Positions 18,059 through 26,570 are shown, counted from the first letter of the stretch. The stretch is 64,000 nt of DNA from Desulfofustis glycolicus DSM 9705 (GCF_900130015.1 NZ_FQXS01000010.1:1-64000), one strand, 5' to 3'. Made by a program: numbers and translations. The notes: a model not told the origin generated them from the sequence alone.

Positions 18059-19279
18059 TCAATGCCTGGGTGAGGTGCTCCCTAAACCACGCAGCGACAG
18101 GGTGCCGATGATCGGGAAAAGCGCCATGATCCCGTAGGCCATCGGGTACGAGCCGATTATTCCGTAGACGGTGGCAAAAAAAGTCGGGCCGACAACCACT
18201 CCGGAGAAGGTGAAGAACAGCACCATGCCGGTCATCGAGCCGACTTCCTCCGGCCTGCTGACCCGGGCAACCTCGGCGAGAAAGACCCCGTTCCAGCCGA
18301 TGGCGCAGGCGCCGAAGACGCATAACAGGGCAATCACGGCGGCGAACGGCCAGGTCCGGTCGATAAACACCATGACCAGCGACGAGGCGATGGAGAGGAT
18401 GCCGATGATGATTAGAACCGGTATTCCCGAGGTGAATCGGTCGGCGATCGTACCCCAGAATATCCTGCCGAAGGCGCCGAAACCCTGCATCAGGGAAACC
18501 ACGGTGCCGGCGATGACCAGTGACGTGGCCAGATCCTGGACGAGCATCGATACGGCGAAGGACATCAGCGAGAGTTGCGTGGCGGAAAAGCAGAACGCCA
18601 TGATCGAGAGCCGGATCAGATCCCTGCGTTGGGCAAGCAGGCGCATCGCGTAGTGCAGATTCTTGCGCAGCGGTCTTCCTGGTTCCCGATCACTGTCGAA
18701 GTGTCGGCGGTAGAGGTGCAGGATGAGGAACAAAGCGGCGGAAAGACCGGAACCGGCCAGCAGGGCGACACGCCAGCCGGCCAGAGCGGTCAGGGCGGGC
18801 AGCATCAGGCCGGCGAGTACGCCGCCGAGCGGCACAGCCGTCTGTTTGATGGAAAACAGCAGGTTCCGATGCGCTGCCGGGGCAAAGCGAAAGAGCAGGT
18901 GGGAGGCCGCCGGGTTGGTCAACCCGTAGCCGGCTCCGATCAGCAGCGAGCCGGCAACGACGATCAACAGGTTGCCGGTCGAAAGACCGAGCACTCCGGC
19001 AATGCAGAGCAGCAACGCGTACTGACTGGTGGCCACCGCTCCCCAGCGCCGTACCAGGGTGCCGGCGATCAGGGAAATGGCGGCCGCACTGATGTAGATA
19101 ATACTGACCTGGTAACCGACGAAATGAGCACCGACCCCGAAATGTGCCGAAACAGCCGGCGCCAGTGTCGCCAGTGACAGGACCGAGAGGGTGGCCATTG
19201 CCTGTACGCCCGTTACCAGAAGCAATACCAGCAACAGGTTGTGGCCGTGGCCACCGGATGATGACGGTTCAGTGCTCAT
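18059..19279 (-). CDS. MFS transporter, probably co-transcribed with glyoxylate carboligase
   Basis: This 406-residue protein has about twelve hydrophobic helices and the MFS loop 2-3 pattern (AGTLVRRWGAV). GAGYGLTNPAASHLL and AVPLGGVLAGLMLPAL lie in the N-terminal half; RIFWGTIADRF is the corresponding loop in the second half. The glyoxylate carboligase gene ends 138 bp upstream on the same strand, so it may carry glycolate, glyoxylate or a related acid. That substrate is inferred from context only. Confidence 0.8.
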   Translation of the reverse strand: MSTEPSSSGGHGHNLLLVLLLVTGVQAMATLSVLSLATLAPAVSAHFGVGAHFVGYQVSIIYISAAAISLIAGTLVRRWGAVATSQYALLLCIAGVLGLSTGNLLIVVAGSLLIGAGYGLTNPAASHLLFRFAPAAHRNLLFSIKQTAVPLGGVLAGLMLPALTALAGWRVALLAGSGLSAALFLILHLYRRHFDSDREPGRPLRKNLHYAMRLLAQRRDLIRLSIMAFCFSATQLSLMSFAVSMLVQDLATSLVIAGTVVSLMQGFGAFGRIFWGTIADRFTSGIPVLIIIGILSIASSLVMVFIDRTWPFAAVIALLCVFGACAIGWNGVFLAEVARVSRPEEVGSMTGMVLFFTFSGVVVGPTFFATVYGIIGSYPMAYGIMALFPIIGTLSLRGLGSTSPRH

Positions 19280-19417
19280 TTCACATCGGATTGGCCGAAC
19301 ACCGGCAGCAGTGCGTCAAGGAAGAAGCAGTTCAATAGACAGCTCTACCTTATAAGATAACGCTGAAGAAAGCCACTGTCGGTGTCCGGAGCGCAATGCA
19401 ATCCGGCAGCTTCCCGG

Positions 19418-21220
19418 TTACTCGGATTTCGGGGCGGCAACCCAATCGCTTTCAGCCTTGAGGGTCTCATCCAGACAGAGGATGTCCTCGAACTCGTTGA
19501 TGCAGTTCAGGTCAAGTCCCATCGAGATGTTGGTGACCGGTTCGAGGATGCACTCAATGACGACCGGTACCTGATACTGCTCCATCAGTGCTTCCGCCCG
19601 GGCGAATGCCGCCTTGAAATCCTCCGGTTTATGGACGCGGATCGCCTTGCAGCCGAGAGCCTCCGCCAGCGCGACATGATCGACCCCATAGTGGGCCGGA
19701 GCGTCATCCTCCTCGGTGATGTTGATGTTGTCAAACCCGAGACTGACCTGAAATTCCATGTCGTAGCTGCGTTGCGACTGGCGGATCAATCCGAGATAGG
19801 AGTTGTTCACCAGGATGTGCAGGTAGGGCAGCTTGTGTTGCGCGCCGACGGCGAGTTCTTCGACAAGAAACTGGAAATCGTAGTCGCCTGACAGGGCGAC
19901 GATCTTCTTGTCCGGCAAGGCCGCTCGAACGCCGAGTGCCGCCGGCATGGTCCAGCCCAACGGACCGGCCTGGGCGGCGTTGATCCAGTTCCTCGGGTTA
20001 TAGACCCTGAGGAACTGGGCGCCGGCGATCTGCGACAGACCGATGGTCGTCACATAGCAGGTGTCCCGGTCGAGCATATCGTTCATCGCCTGGTAGACCC
20101 GCTGCGGTTTCATCGGTACCTGGTCATAGTCGGTTCGGCGAAGCATATTCTTCTTGCGGTGCTGGCATTCGGCAACCCATGCCGAGCGGTCCGGCAGCAG
20201 GCCGGCGGCCCGTCGCTCCTCGGCTACCTCGATGAGGCGTTGCAGGGCGGCGCCGGCGTCGGAGACGATACCCAGGTCCGGGGCAAAAATCCTGCCGATC
20301 TGCATCGGTTCGATGTCGACGTGGATAAAGGTGCGTCCCTTGGTGTAGGTTTCGATCGAGCCGGTGTGCCGGTTAGCCCAACGATTGCCGATACCGAAGA
20401 CGAAGTCCGAGCGCAGGTAGGTGGCATTGCCATACCGGTCGTTAGTCTGCAGGCCGACCTTGCCCTGCATCAGGGGGTGATCGTAGGGGATCGTTCCCAG
20501 GCCCATCAGGGTCGGAATAACCGGAACATTGACCAACTCGGCAAAAGTGACCAGCAGATCCGAGGCATCTGCATTGATGATGCCGCCCCCGGCGACGATG
20601 ACCGGCCGCTCTGCACCGCCCAGCATGTCCAGCGCTTTCTCAGCCTGGGACCGGGTTGCCGCCGGTTTGCTTGGCGGCAGCGGCTGGTAATTGTCGGGCT
20701 CGAAATCGATCTGTGCCATCTGCACGTCGATGGGCAGGTCGATCAGCACCGGGCCGGGCCGGTCCGAGCGCATCAGGTACATCGCTTTCTGGAAGATGCT
20801 CGGCAGCCGGGCCGGTTCCATGACGGTTATGGCCATCTTGGTCAGCGGCTTGGCGATGGCGGCAATGTCCACTGCCTGAAAATCTTCCTTGTCCAGTTTG
20901 TCGCGAGGCGCCTGGCCGGTCAGGCAGAGAATGGGGACGGAATCGGCGGAGGCGGCATACAAGCCGGTGATCATATCGGTGCCCGCCGGCCCCGAGGTGC
21001 CGATGCACAGGCCGATGTTGCCGGCCGCCGCCCTGCTGTATCCTTCAGCCATATGCGAGGCCCCTTCGACGTGGCGGGCGAGATAATGCTGGATGCCGCC
21101 CAGTTTCTTCATCGCCGCATAGAGGGGGTTGATGGCGGCACCGGGCACGCCGAAGGCGGCGGCGAACCCCTCTATTTTCAGGATATGGACTGCTGCCTCA
21201 ATTGCGCTCATTCGTGCCAT
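19418..21220 (-). CDS. gcl: Glyoxylate carboligase (tartronate-semialdehyde synthase)
   Basis: This 600-residue thiamine-diphosphate enzyme is close to the usual Gcl length. Residues 1-165 form the PYR domain with [17 protein letters not shown], where the normal catalytic glutamate region has the valine typical of Gcl. The central domain and the PP domain with [17 protein letters not shown] and [13 protein letters not shown] follow. It joins two glyoxylates to tartronate semialdehyde plus CO2, feeding glycolate or purine carbon into glycerate. No hyi, glxR or glycerate kinase gene is adjacent. Two FadR/GntR-type operator palindromes lie about 200-260 bp upstream. Confidence 0.92.
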   Translation of the reverse strand: MARMSAIEAAVHILKIEGFAAAFGVPGAAINPLYAAMKKLGGIQHYLARHVEGASHMAEGYSRAAAGNIGLCIGTSGPAGTDMITGLYAASADSVPILCLTGQAPRDKLDKEDFQAVDIAAIAKPLTKMAITVMEPARLPSIFQKAMYLMRSDRPGPVLIDLPIDVQMAQIDFEPDNYQPLPPSKPAATRSQAEKALDMLGGAERPVIVAGGGIINADASDLLVTFAELVNVPVIPTLMGLGTIPYDHPLMQGKVGLQTNDRYGNATYLRSDFVFGIGNRWANRHTGSIETYTKGRTFIHVDIEPMQIGRIFAPDLGIVSDAGAALQRLIEVAEERRAAGLLPDRSAWVAECQHRKKNMLRRTDYDQVPMKPQRVYQAMNDMLDRDTCYVTTIGLSQIAGAQFLRVYNPRNWINAAQAGPLGWTMPAALGVRAALPDKKIVALSGDYDFQFLVEELAVGAQHKLPYLHILVNNSYLGLIRQSQRSYDMEFQVSLGFDNINITEEDDAPAHYGVDHVALAEALGCKAIRVHKPEDFKAAFARAEALMEQYQVPVVIECILEPVTNISMGLDLNCINEFEDILCLDETLKAESDWVAAPKSE

Positions 21221-21416
21221 TGCCGTTCCTCCATGATCTTCGTGTTCTTAATTGCCTGTCGCGTGGTTCTGTATACAGGCGCGCCGTACGGGTCGTCTCT
21301 GGTGGGCTGTCTCCGGGGCTTGCCTGCGGGGAGGATACAGTATGATAGCGTATCGCTCCCTGTGGCGACAAGGGGCCCATCTGCAGGAAGAACCGGCTAC
21401 TTGCTCTGTAATTTAA

Positions 21417-21429
21417 TTGGACATACCAA
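21417..21429. promoter_or_regulatory. GntR/FadR-type operator candidate 1
   Basis: TTGGACATACCAA is an imperfect palindrome; reversed it contains TGGTATGTCCA, one base from the second site. Confidence 0.4.
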
Positions 21430-21467
21430 GATTAAATTACATTAAAACAGTTATTAATCAATAAATA

Positions 21468-21480
21468 CTGGTATGACCAG
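21468..21480. promoter_or_regulatory. GntR/FadR-type operator candidate 2
   Basis: CTGGTATGACCAG is a perfect palindrome around ATG and fits the FadR-subfamily consensus TGGTNNNACCA. Confidence 0.5.
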
Positions 21481-21684
21481 AATATCAATAAGCAGAATTG
21501 AAGTCAATAATAAAAGTATCTGTTTTTCTCCTGCGGGCGTTTTGCCAAGAGTGGTCGACCCGTTTGAAAAGAAGTTCTTTGTCGGGAGAACGTTGCGCGA
21601 GCAGCACAAGGGGCTCCCGTTAGCAAGTGATGAACGCAGATTGTGCAGGGAGGAGGCGTGATCCGGGGTGGGGATTGCTGCAAC

Positions 21685-22788
21685 TCAGGGTTCGGCAACC
21701 GGGAAACCGTGATTATCGAAGTTCCAATCGGTAAAGCCGAACCTATACGGGTGCTCTTGCGTAGTGAAATGCCACATGTTTCGGTGGTTCATACGGATGA
21801 CTTGGTTCATCGTGGCAAAATCGATTTCCCAGCCCTGCCCATTATTTTTTAATAAATAAGGTGGGTGGGTTCGATGCGGCAGTGGAAAGCGGATGACCGC
21901 CCGACTGCCGGAAACGAGCACCTGGTCGATCGTCGCATCCCTAAGACTGCGGAGGGCGTTGTCTTGCTGGGCGTCGGTGACCACCCAGGCCGACAGGAAC
22001 TTTCGTGTTTGCGGGGTGTAGAGGGGCAGGTTCGGATCTTTTACTTTATCAAGCAAGACCTGCCGGTAGACGGCCAGGCTCTGTTCCGGTGAGGCTCCGG
22101 GCTGGTAGTTATCCGGATCGGTTGTGGAAGGCTGGTTGGCGAGTTCTTCCGAACCGATAACAACCTGTTGCCGGGCGCCGCCTCCGCCCGAGTAATGACC
22201 GATGGCGCCAAGTTCGACCGCGGCGTCGAACGGTTGCCCGGCAGAAGATCGCTGGATTCGGGTGATGAATAATTCCTCGGTTGCCTCGATTCCGGCTCCG
22301 ACCAGCCCCCGCTGAAAAAAGGGAACCATTTGGCGGCGTTCGATGTGGCCGACGAAAGCGTCGGGAAAGATGTGCTCGAGGTCGTATCCGACTTCGATGC
22401 GTACCTGCTCGCCGAGCGGGTCGACGAGAAAGAGCAGACCGCGGGCCTGTCCCGTCGAGGCGCCGAGATTGTCGAAAAGCTCGATCGCAGCACCATTGAT
22501 GTCCTGGCTCGGGCGGGCGAGGGTGACAAGTTTACAGTGAATATCGAAATCCGTCAGCAGGGCGCGGTGGTAGGTGATGATGCGTTGCCCGGACTCTTTG
22601 TTCAGGAGATTTGCCTGATCGTCGAGAAACTCGCGATCATCGGCACCGGTGCAGGAGGCTGCGATGCAGAAGATCAGCAGCAGGCAGGCCCAGTGTGTCT
22701 GTCGCAGGATGTCATTGACCGTGATGGAACACCGCCGGGTCTGGCAACGATGAGATGGGACGAAATGACAATCTTTCAAGGTTTCCAT
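21685..22788 (-). CDS. TPM-domain secreted protein/lipoprotein
   Basis: This protein has about 367 residues. A hydrophobic segment with a lipobox-like end (LLLIFCIAASC) lies about 30 residues from the chosen start. A TPM (TLP18.3/Psb32/MOLO-1) domain follows: DDQANLLNKESGQRIITYHR through DAFVGHIERRQMVPFFQRG. The C-terminal 150 residues are beta-rich and unassigned. TPM domains occur in periplasmic proteins of membrane maintenance. The N-terminal 15-20 residues are encoded by a fragment of the family 1 repeat (22744-22787), and no ATG, GTG or TTG exists between it and the signal peptide. So the repeat supplies the start codon, or translation starts at a rare codon. Confidence 0.7.
   Translation of the reverse strand: METLKDCHFVPSHRCQTRRCSITVNDILRQTHWACLLLIFCIAASCTGADDREFLDDQANLLNKESGQRIITYHRALLTDFDIHCKLVTLARPSQDINGAAIELFDNLGASTGQARGLLFLVDPLGEQVRIEVGYDLEHIFPDAFVGHIERRQMVPFFQRGLVGAGIEATEELFITRIQRSSAGQPFDAAVELGAIGHYSGGGGARQQVVIGSEELANQPSTTDPDNYQPGASPEQSLAVYRQVLLDKVKDPNLPLYTPQTRKFLSAWVVTDAQQDNALRSLRDATIDQVLVSGSRAVIRFPLPHRTHPPYLLKNNGQGWEIDFATMNQVIRMNHRNMWHFTTQEHPYRFGFTDWNFDNHGFPVAEP
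22744..22787. repeat. Family 1 repeat, right-end fragment
   Basis: GCAACGATGAGATGGGACGA continuing to ATGACAATCTTTCAAGG matches the right 44 bp of the 38764-38907 element with a few changes. The left part is absent. Confidence 0.75.
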
Positions 22789-22882
22789 ATGTAAGCGTGC
22801 CACAGAATTGAGACATGATCAAGAAGAAGTCCGGCCCTTTTTGCCATGATAAATCAGTTGTTCGATAAGCAATAAAAAATGA

Positions 22883-22911
22883 TTGACAAACAATAATTAA
22901 TGAACGATTAT
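22883..22911 (+). promoter_or_regulatory. Sigma-70-type promoter of the DUF2975/HTH pair
   Basis: TTGACA (22883-22888), a 17-base spacer and GATTAT (22906-22911) lie about 125 bp before the DUF2975 start in an AT-rich stretch. Confidence 0.5.
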
Positions 22912-23037
22912 CGGCCATAATTACCATGCGTTCCGATTTTTGACGACAACCGTGCGCCCTTGCCCCGTGGGGCCGTGCCTGCCGAACTGCTGCCGACTCG
23001 TGGCGTGAGTCGGGACGGATATGGCGGAGAAAAGACG

Positions 23038-23571
23038 ATGAACCAGTATCATAAGATTGCCCGTACCAGCCGCTGCTATGTGGTGTTGCTCACTATTTTG
23101 CTGGTCCTTGTGCCGGTTGCACACGGGGCTGTGTGGCTGTTTTTTGAGCATCTCCCGGCAGATTGGCTGCGGCCGCGATCCTACGCTATTGTCGGCGGTG
23201 TTTCGCCGTTGACCCGGGTGCTCGGGTTCGCCGTTTCGATGATCAAGGGGATCGTCGTCATGTATGGCCTGTGGGTATTGATCCGTTTGTTCAAGCTCTA
23301 TCAGAAGGGAATTTTCTTCCAGGCGGAAAATGTGCGATGTTTCAAACATCTATCCCGGACGCTGGTGCTGTGGGCCTTTGCCGGTGTACTGGTCACACCG
23401 CTGCTCTCCGTCGTGCTGACGATGAACAATCCGCCCGGGCAACGGGTCGTGGAAGTCACACTCCAGTCGGCCGACCTGACCGCCCTGGTCGTCGGCGGAA
23501 TGCTCGCGGTGATTGCCGCCGTCATGGAAGACGGTGAGCGGTTGCAGACTGAAGTGGACTTGACGGTGTAG
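23038..23571 (+). CDS. DUF2975 membrane protein
   Basis: This 177-residue protein has four hydrophobic segments (about 15-35, 55-80, 108-128, 148-165) and the family pattern GIVVMYGLWVLIRLFKLYQKG then FFQAENVRCFKHLSRTLV. ATG 23038 is chosen over the longer frame from 22960, whose extra residues are not membrane-like. It lies 8 bp before a Cro/CI-type regulator; DUF2975-HTH pairs are a recurring two-gene unit. The function of DUF2975 is not known to me. Confidence 0.8.
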   Translation: MNQYHKIARTSRCYVVLLTILLVLVPVAHGAVWLFFEHLPADWLRPRSYAIVGGVSPLTRVLGFAVSMIKGIVVMYGLWVLIRLFKLYQKGIFFQAENVRCFKHLSRTLVLWAFAGVLVTPLLSVVLTMNNPPGQRVVEVTLQSADLTALVVGGMLAVIAAVMEDGERLQTEVDLTV

Positions 23572-23579
23572 GAGATTCG

Positions 23580-23798
23580 ATGGCCATCAGGATCAACATT
23601 GATGTCATGTTGGCGAAACGGAAAATCAGATCGAACGAGCTTGCCCAGATGATCGGTATAACGGTGCAAAATCTGTCGATCCTGAAGACCGGCAAAGCCA
23701 AGGCCATCAGGCTCTCGACCCTGGAGGCCCTCTGTCGTCACCTGCAGTGTCAGCCGGGCGATCTTCTGGAATATGTCGATGAGGAGCGCCGGCAGTAA
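23580..23798 (+). CDS. Cro/CI-type helix-turn-helix regulator
   Basis: This 72-residue protein is a single HTH_XRE domain: MLAKRKIRSNELAQMIGIT, QNLSILKTGKAKAIRLSTL and the YozG-like end CRHLQCQPGDLLEYV. The ATG follows TAGGAGATTCG, which overlaps the end of the DUF2975 gene, so translation is probably coupled. It likely autoregulates the pair. Confidence 0.88.
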   Translation: MAIRINIDVMLAKRKIRSNELAQMIGITVQNLSILKTGKAKAIRLSTLEALCRHLQCQPGDLLEYVDEERRQ

Positions 23799-23841
23799 GA
23801 ATCTTCCGGACCGTATCGGTTCAGCTTTTCCACAACACAAG

Positions 23842-23858
23842 TGAACCTTGAAAAATTG
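23842..23858. repeat. Family 1 repeat, terminal fragment
   Basis: GAACCTTGAAAAATTGG matches the inverted form of the right terminus. Only about 16 bp remain, just before the ribosome binding site of the gene at 23880; chance similarity cannot be excluded. Confidence 0.4.
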
Positions 23859-23879
23859 GTATAAAGGAGACCAAATCAC

Positions 23880-24380
23880 ATGAAGAACACTATTTTCTTT
23901 CCGGCCATGATGATGGCGTGGGGCCTGGTGCTCGCCGGAGCCGTTTTGTTGAGCAGTTGCAGTCGTCATTCCGGGATAGAGACGCGCTCCCTTGACGGAG
24001 TCACGGTCATCGATCTTGCTGCTCCCGGAAATCAGCTGGCGCAGCTGGAGAAAATCAAGCAGCAGGGCGAGCTTGAAGAACCGCTCATCCTGAAGATTCC
24101 GGCCGGACATCGCCTGCCGGTGCACTTGAGTCTGGACGCCCCGTTCGCCGAAACCGTCAGTTCAGACAATATACTGGTATTCAAACAGGACGTCTTTGTC
24201 CTGGTGAGCAGCACCTCGATAGCCTTCAGCCCGGATTCACAGCGCTGGGCCACCATGGAAGATATGGATGCGCTGCAGGAATTATTCGGCGTGTCCGGCG
24301 GGCAAGCGACGATCGAGATGAGCGCCCGTCAGGAACAGGGAGCGCTGTTGAAGGCCGGTATCATCCTCCGGCAAAATTGA
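23880..24380 (+). CDS. Hypothetical lipoprotein
   Basis: This 166-residue protein has a signal peptide and lipobox (LVLAGAVLLSSC, cysteine near residue 27). The mature part has a beta-rich pattern (LILKIPAGHRLPVHLSLD, FVLVSSTSIAFSPDS) without a family I recognise. The ATG follows AAAGGAGACC. Downstream and convergent is sbtM, with 45 bp between stops. Confidence 0.7.
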   Translation: MKNTIFFPAMMMAWGLVLAGAVLLSSCSRHSGIETRSLDGVTVIDLAAPGNQLAQLEKIKQQGELEEPLILKIPAGHRLPVHLSLDAPFAETVSSDNILVFKQDVFVLVSSTSIAFSPDSQRWATMEDMDALQELFGVSGGQATIEMSARQEQGALLKAGIILRQN

Positions 24381-24425
24381 TGCAAGGGGCACCGGGGTAG
24401 GCTTTGATCGGGGCGTCGGCCTCAC

Positions 24426-25982
24426 TTATGGAGAGCTTGATGTGATAAAGCAATACGGATCGCACTCTTTGAAAATGTCTTGCCCCAGGCCGGAGACCAC
24501 TGCCGGACAGCCGCGGCAGACCGGGCGCAACCGGCACGATCGACAGGCGCTGCTCCCTTCACGGTATCGCTCGGCCAGCGGACTGAGGTAGATTTCGGCC
24601 AATGAGTGTTGGTAGAGGTTGCCGAGCAGCGACGGAAGCTTGCGGCAGGCGTGGATCTCGCCGTCGGGCAGCAGTGCGACGAAATTGAAGGCGGCCCCGC
24701 AGCCGAAGCCGGCACAGCCTCCCCGGACCGGCCGACCCTGCCTTTCCAGGATGATATTGAACAGGCTGTCCTTGGTGCTCATGATCGGATTGGTCGCCGC
24801 CGCCTCGAGATAGTTTTCGAGAAACGATTCGTAACGGTCGATGGGCGGTGCGGCCAGCGCGGCGCCTTCGCCCATCATTGCCAACCGGTTGAAGGTAAAC
24901 AGGTCGACCCGGCCCCGGAGCTGTTCGGCCAGCGGCAATACCTGGTCCAGATTGTCCCGGGTCAGGGTCAGCATGACCATCGTATAGACGTTCAACTCCC
25001 GGGCCAGTTCAAGGAAAGCGAGTGTCCGGTCGAAATGACCGGTACCCCGGATGTAGTCGTTGTGCTCCCGCAGTCCCTCCAGGCTGACCTGGTAAAACTC
25101 GGGCACCTGGATCTTTTTGACAGCCTGCAGGGTCGACCGGTCGGTCGGATTGCCGAGGATCGCGGTCATCAGGCCACGCTCGGCAGCAGCGGTGTAGAAT
25201 TCGAAGAAACGGGGGTGCAGCAGAGGATTGCCGCCGCTGAACGATACCTGCCCGTCGACGTGGTGGCCTTTGCAGAACGCAGAAAATTGATCGAGGACGC
25301 GGTTTCCCTGTTCGGCGGTTACAGCCTGCCTGCTGCTGCGATCATAGCAATGGCGGCAATGCAGGTCGCAGGCCTGGGTGATATGCCATTGCAGGGTAAA
25401 TACTTCGGCACGCAGTCGGTTCGGAAAACGAGGCGGCTCGGTATAAAAGGATGGTGGTCTGGTGATGCGTGAAGTGGGGGCCAGCAGCAATCCGGAATGG
25501 ACCGCTTCAACCACCAACCGATCTACCAGCTGGACAGAGACGCCGCCCTGGCGTGCCACTGTTCGGTGGTCGAGCTGTTCGGCGGCAATTTTCAAAGCCA
25601 ACAGCTGGTGGTCGGTCGGACTCAGCGCCCGCGCCGGTCGTCCGGTAACCGGCGGTACGATCAGGACCAGGGAGCGGCGCTGTCGGGGGCTGGTGTCTTG
25701 GCCTGCGAGCAGTTCGGGAAGGGCCGTCCAGTCGACCTCGAACAACTTGACCTCCGGGCGAACTGTCAATTCAGTCACCGGGGCCAGTGGTTCGATCGGG
25801 GCGAGGTTCAGTTGGTGGACCGCCCGTTCGATCGTCGCAAGATCGGCAAGAAACGGTGCATGAGTGCAGAGTTCCGGATGCTCCCGGAGCAGCTCCGGCA
25901 GCGTTGCCGCCGGACACCCTGCAAAACCCTGTGGCAACAGGTAGCTGCTGACCGGATAGATGGAATGCAGTTCAGGGTCCAT
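24426..25982 (-). CDS. sbtM: Radical SAM peptide maturase, SbtM (thio(seleno)oxazole) type
   Basis: This protein has 518 residues. The N-terminal 190 residues form a family-specific region (IYPVSSYLLPQGF at the start). The radical SAM domain begins with the iron-sulfur motif CDLHCRHCYDRS near residue 215 and continues with QVSFSGGNPLLHP and FYQVSLEGLREHND. A SPASM-type C-terminus binds extra clusters (CAGFGCGAAFNFVALLPDG, CRSCRLRPVCRGCP). Such enzymes modify ribosomal peptides. It lies downstream of the selenocysteine-rich precursor gene at 26164-26514 on the same strand, the arrangement known for SbtM/SbtA. Family assignment is from remembered architecture plus the precursor; a heme-biosynthesis or quinohemoprotein SPASM enzyme is the alternative. 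Modification chemistry is not visible here. Confidence 0.82.
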   Translation of the reverse strand: MDPELHSIYPVSSYLLPQGFAGCPAATLPELLREHPELCTHAPFLADLATIERAVHQLNLAPIEPLAPVTELTVRPEVKLFEVDWTALPELLAGQDTSPRQRRSLVLIVPPVTGRPARALSPTDHQLLALKIAAEQLDHRTVARQGGVSVQLVDRLVVEAVHSGLLLAPTSRITRPPSFYTEPPRFPNRLRAEVFTLQWHITQACDLHCRHCYDRSSRQAVTAEQGNRVLDQFSAFCKGHHVDGQVSFSGGNPLLHPRFFEFYTAAAERGLMTAILGNPTDRSTLQAVKKIQVPEFYQVSLEGLREHNDYIRGTGHFDRTLAFLELARELNVYTMVMLTLTRDNLDQVLPLAEQLRGRVDLFTFNRLAMMGEGAALAAPPIDRYESFLENYLEAAATNPIMSTKDSLFNIILERQGRPVRGGCAGFGCGAAFNFVALLPDGEIHACRKLPSLLGNLYQHSLAEIYLSPLAERYREGSSACRSCRLRPVCRGCPAVVSGLGQDIFKECDPYCFITSSSP

Positions 25983-26043
25983 GGCTGATGTCTGCGAAGA
26001 AGCTCACCGGGTCGGTCCTCTTTTGAAGAACTGCACGGCTGTA

Positions 26044-26089
26044 GAGGAGCTTGAAAAAATCGGAATTTCGTTCAAGAACAAGGTTCCCT
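26044..26089. repeat. Family 1 repeat, solo hairpin form
   Basis: The left hairpin (GAGGAGCTTGAAAAAATCGG and GTTCAAGAAC) is joined directly to the right terminus AAGGTTCCCT, without the 100-bp core. It lies between sbtM and sbtA. Confidence 0.75.
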
Positions 26090-26093
26090 GAAA

Positions 26094-26135
26094 ATGAAAT
26101 CGAGGTTCGCTCCCGGATGCGGGCAGCGAACCTCG
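26094..26135 (-). terminator. Hairpin terminator after sbtA
   Basis: CGAGGTTCGCT and AGCGAACCTCG form an 11-bp perfect stem (26101-26135) with an inner CCCG/CGGG. On the minus strand it is followed by ATTTCATTTTC. sbtM transcription must read through it or use its own promoter. Confidence 0.6.
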
Positions 26136-26143
26136 GCATGGAG

Positions 26144-26159
26144 TCGTGCGACCGCACGA
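26144..26159 (-). promoter_or_regulatory. Putative bSECIS hairpin for UGA 4
   Basis: TCGTGC-GGTC-GCACGA, 13 bases after UGA at 26173-26175 and beyond the terminal stop. Its loop GGTC resembles the loop at the formate dehydrogenase UGA. Confidence 0.65.
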
Positions 26160-26163
26160 TTAA

Positions 26164-26514
26164 TCAACCGCTTCAGCCGCTTTTTTTGGTTTTATCTTGT
26201 TGCGGCTCTTCGATCGGCTGTTCGTCAGCGCTCCCGGCGCTGTCTTTACTGCCGCTTCAGCCGCTGCCCGCTGCGGGCGGGGTTTCTTGAGCCGCTCCTT
26301 CTACGGGTGGCGTTACGGCCTCGGTGCTCCCGGCACCGGATTGGCCGCTTCAGCCGCTTCCTGCTGCCGGTTTGGTTTCTTCAGTGCCGCCGGCACTGGG
26401 TTTGGCCCCTCATCCGCTGCCGGCAGCCATGGCACCGGGCAGTCCTATGCCGCCGGTGCTGAGCAGGCCTGCGACGCCGAGGCCGGCCAACAGTTTTTTC
26501 ATCTCTTTTTTCAT
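26164..26514 (-). CDS. sbtA: SbtA-type RiPP precursor with four in-frame UGA (selenocysteine) codons
   Basis: The frame starts at ATG 26512-26514 behind GGGAGG and begins MKKEMKKLLAGLGVAGLLST, a leader-like segment. It runs 116 codons if UGA codons 35 (26410-26412), 55 (26350-26352), 86 (26257-26259) and 114 (26173-26175) are read as Sec (U), and stops at UGA 26164-26166. The contexts repeat: GSGUGA, AAGSGUSG, AAGSGUSG, KKSGUSG. Between them are Pro/Glu/Thr/Ser-rich linkers; there is no cysteine. Each of the four UGAs is followed after 11-14 bases by a GC-rich hairpin, the bSECIS geometry, like the formate dehydrogenase UGA in this window. The radical SAM maturase lies downstream. Normal gene callers would miss this gene because no open frame longer than 34 codons exists. 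Confidence 0.85.
26226..26242 (-). promoter_or_regulatory. Putative bSECIS hairpin for UGA 3
   Basis: CAGCGC-CGGGA-GCGCTG, 14 bases after UGA at 26257-26259, inside the coding frame. Confidence 0.65.
26322..26338 (-). promoter_or_regulatory. Putative bSECIS hairpin for UGA 2
   Basis: CGGTGC-CGGGA-GCACCG, 11 bases after UGA at 26350-26352. Same loop sequence as the UGA 3 hairpin with a different, compensated stem. Confidence 0.65.
26383..26397 (-). promoter_or_regulatory. Putative bSECIS hairpin for UGA 1
   Basis: AGTGCC-GGC-GGCACT, 12 bases after UGA at 26410-26412. Confidence 0.65.
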
Positions 26515-26570
26515 ACACCCTCCCTTGAAAAAAGTTGTGCGAGGAACAAGCTGGAGTCCTCACAAGATCT

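Larger units (their letters stand above)
21221..21684. other. Intergenic region upstream of gcl
   Basis: 464 bp with no convincing gene; a 62-codon open frame at 21473-21661 lacks support. It holds two operator-like palindromes (listed separately) in an AT-rich stretch near 21410-21530. Confidence 0.5.

Noticed and set aside
20159..21445. 428-codon open frame on the plus strand
   Set aside because: Antisense shadow of gcl in GC-rich DNA; no domain.
26164..26166. Fifth UGA of sbtA as another selenocysteine
   Set aside because: It lies only 6 bases after UGA 4, its nearest hairpin is too close, and a strong terminator follows; it is read as the stop.
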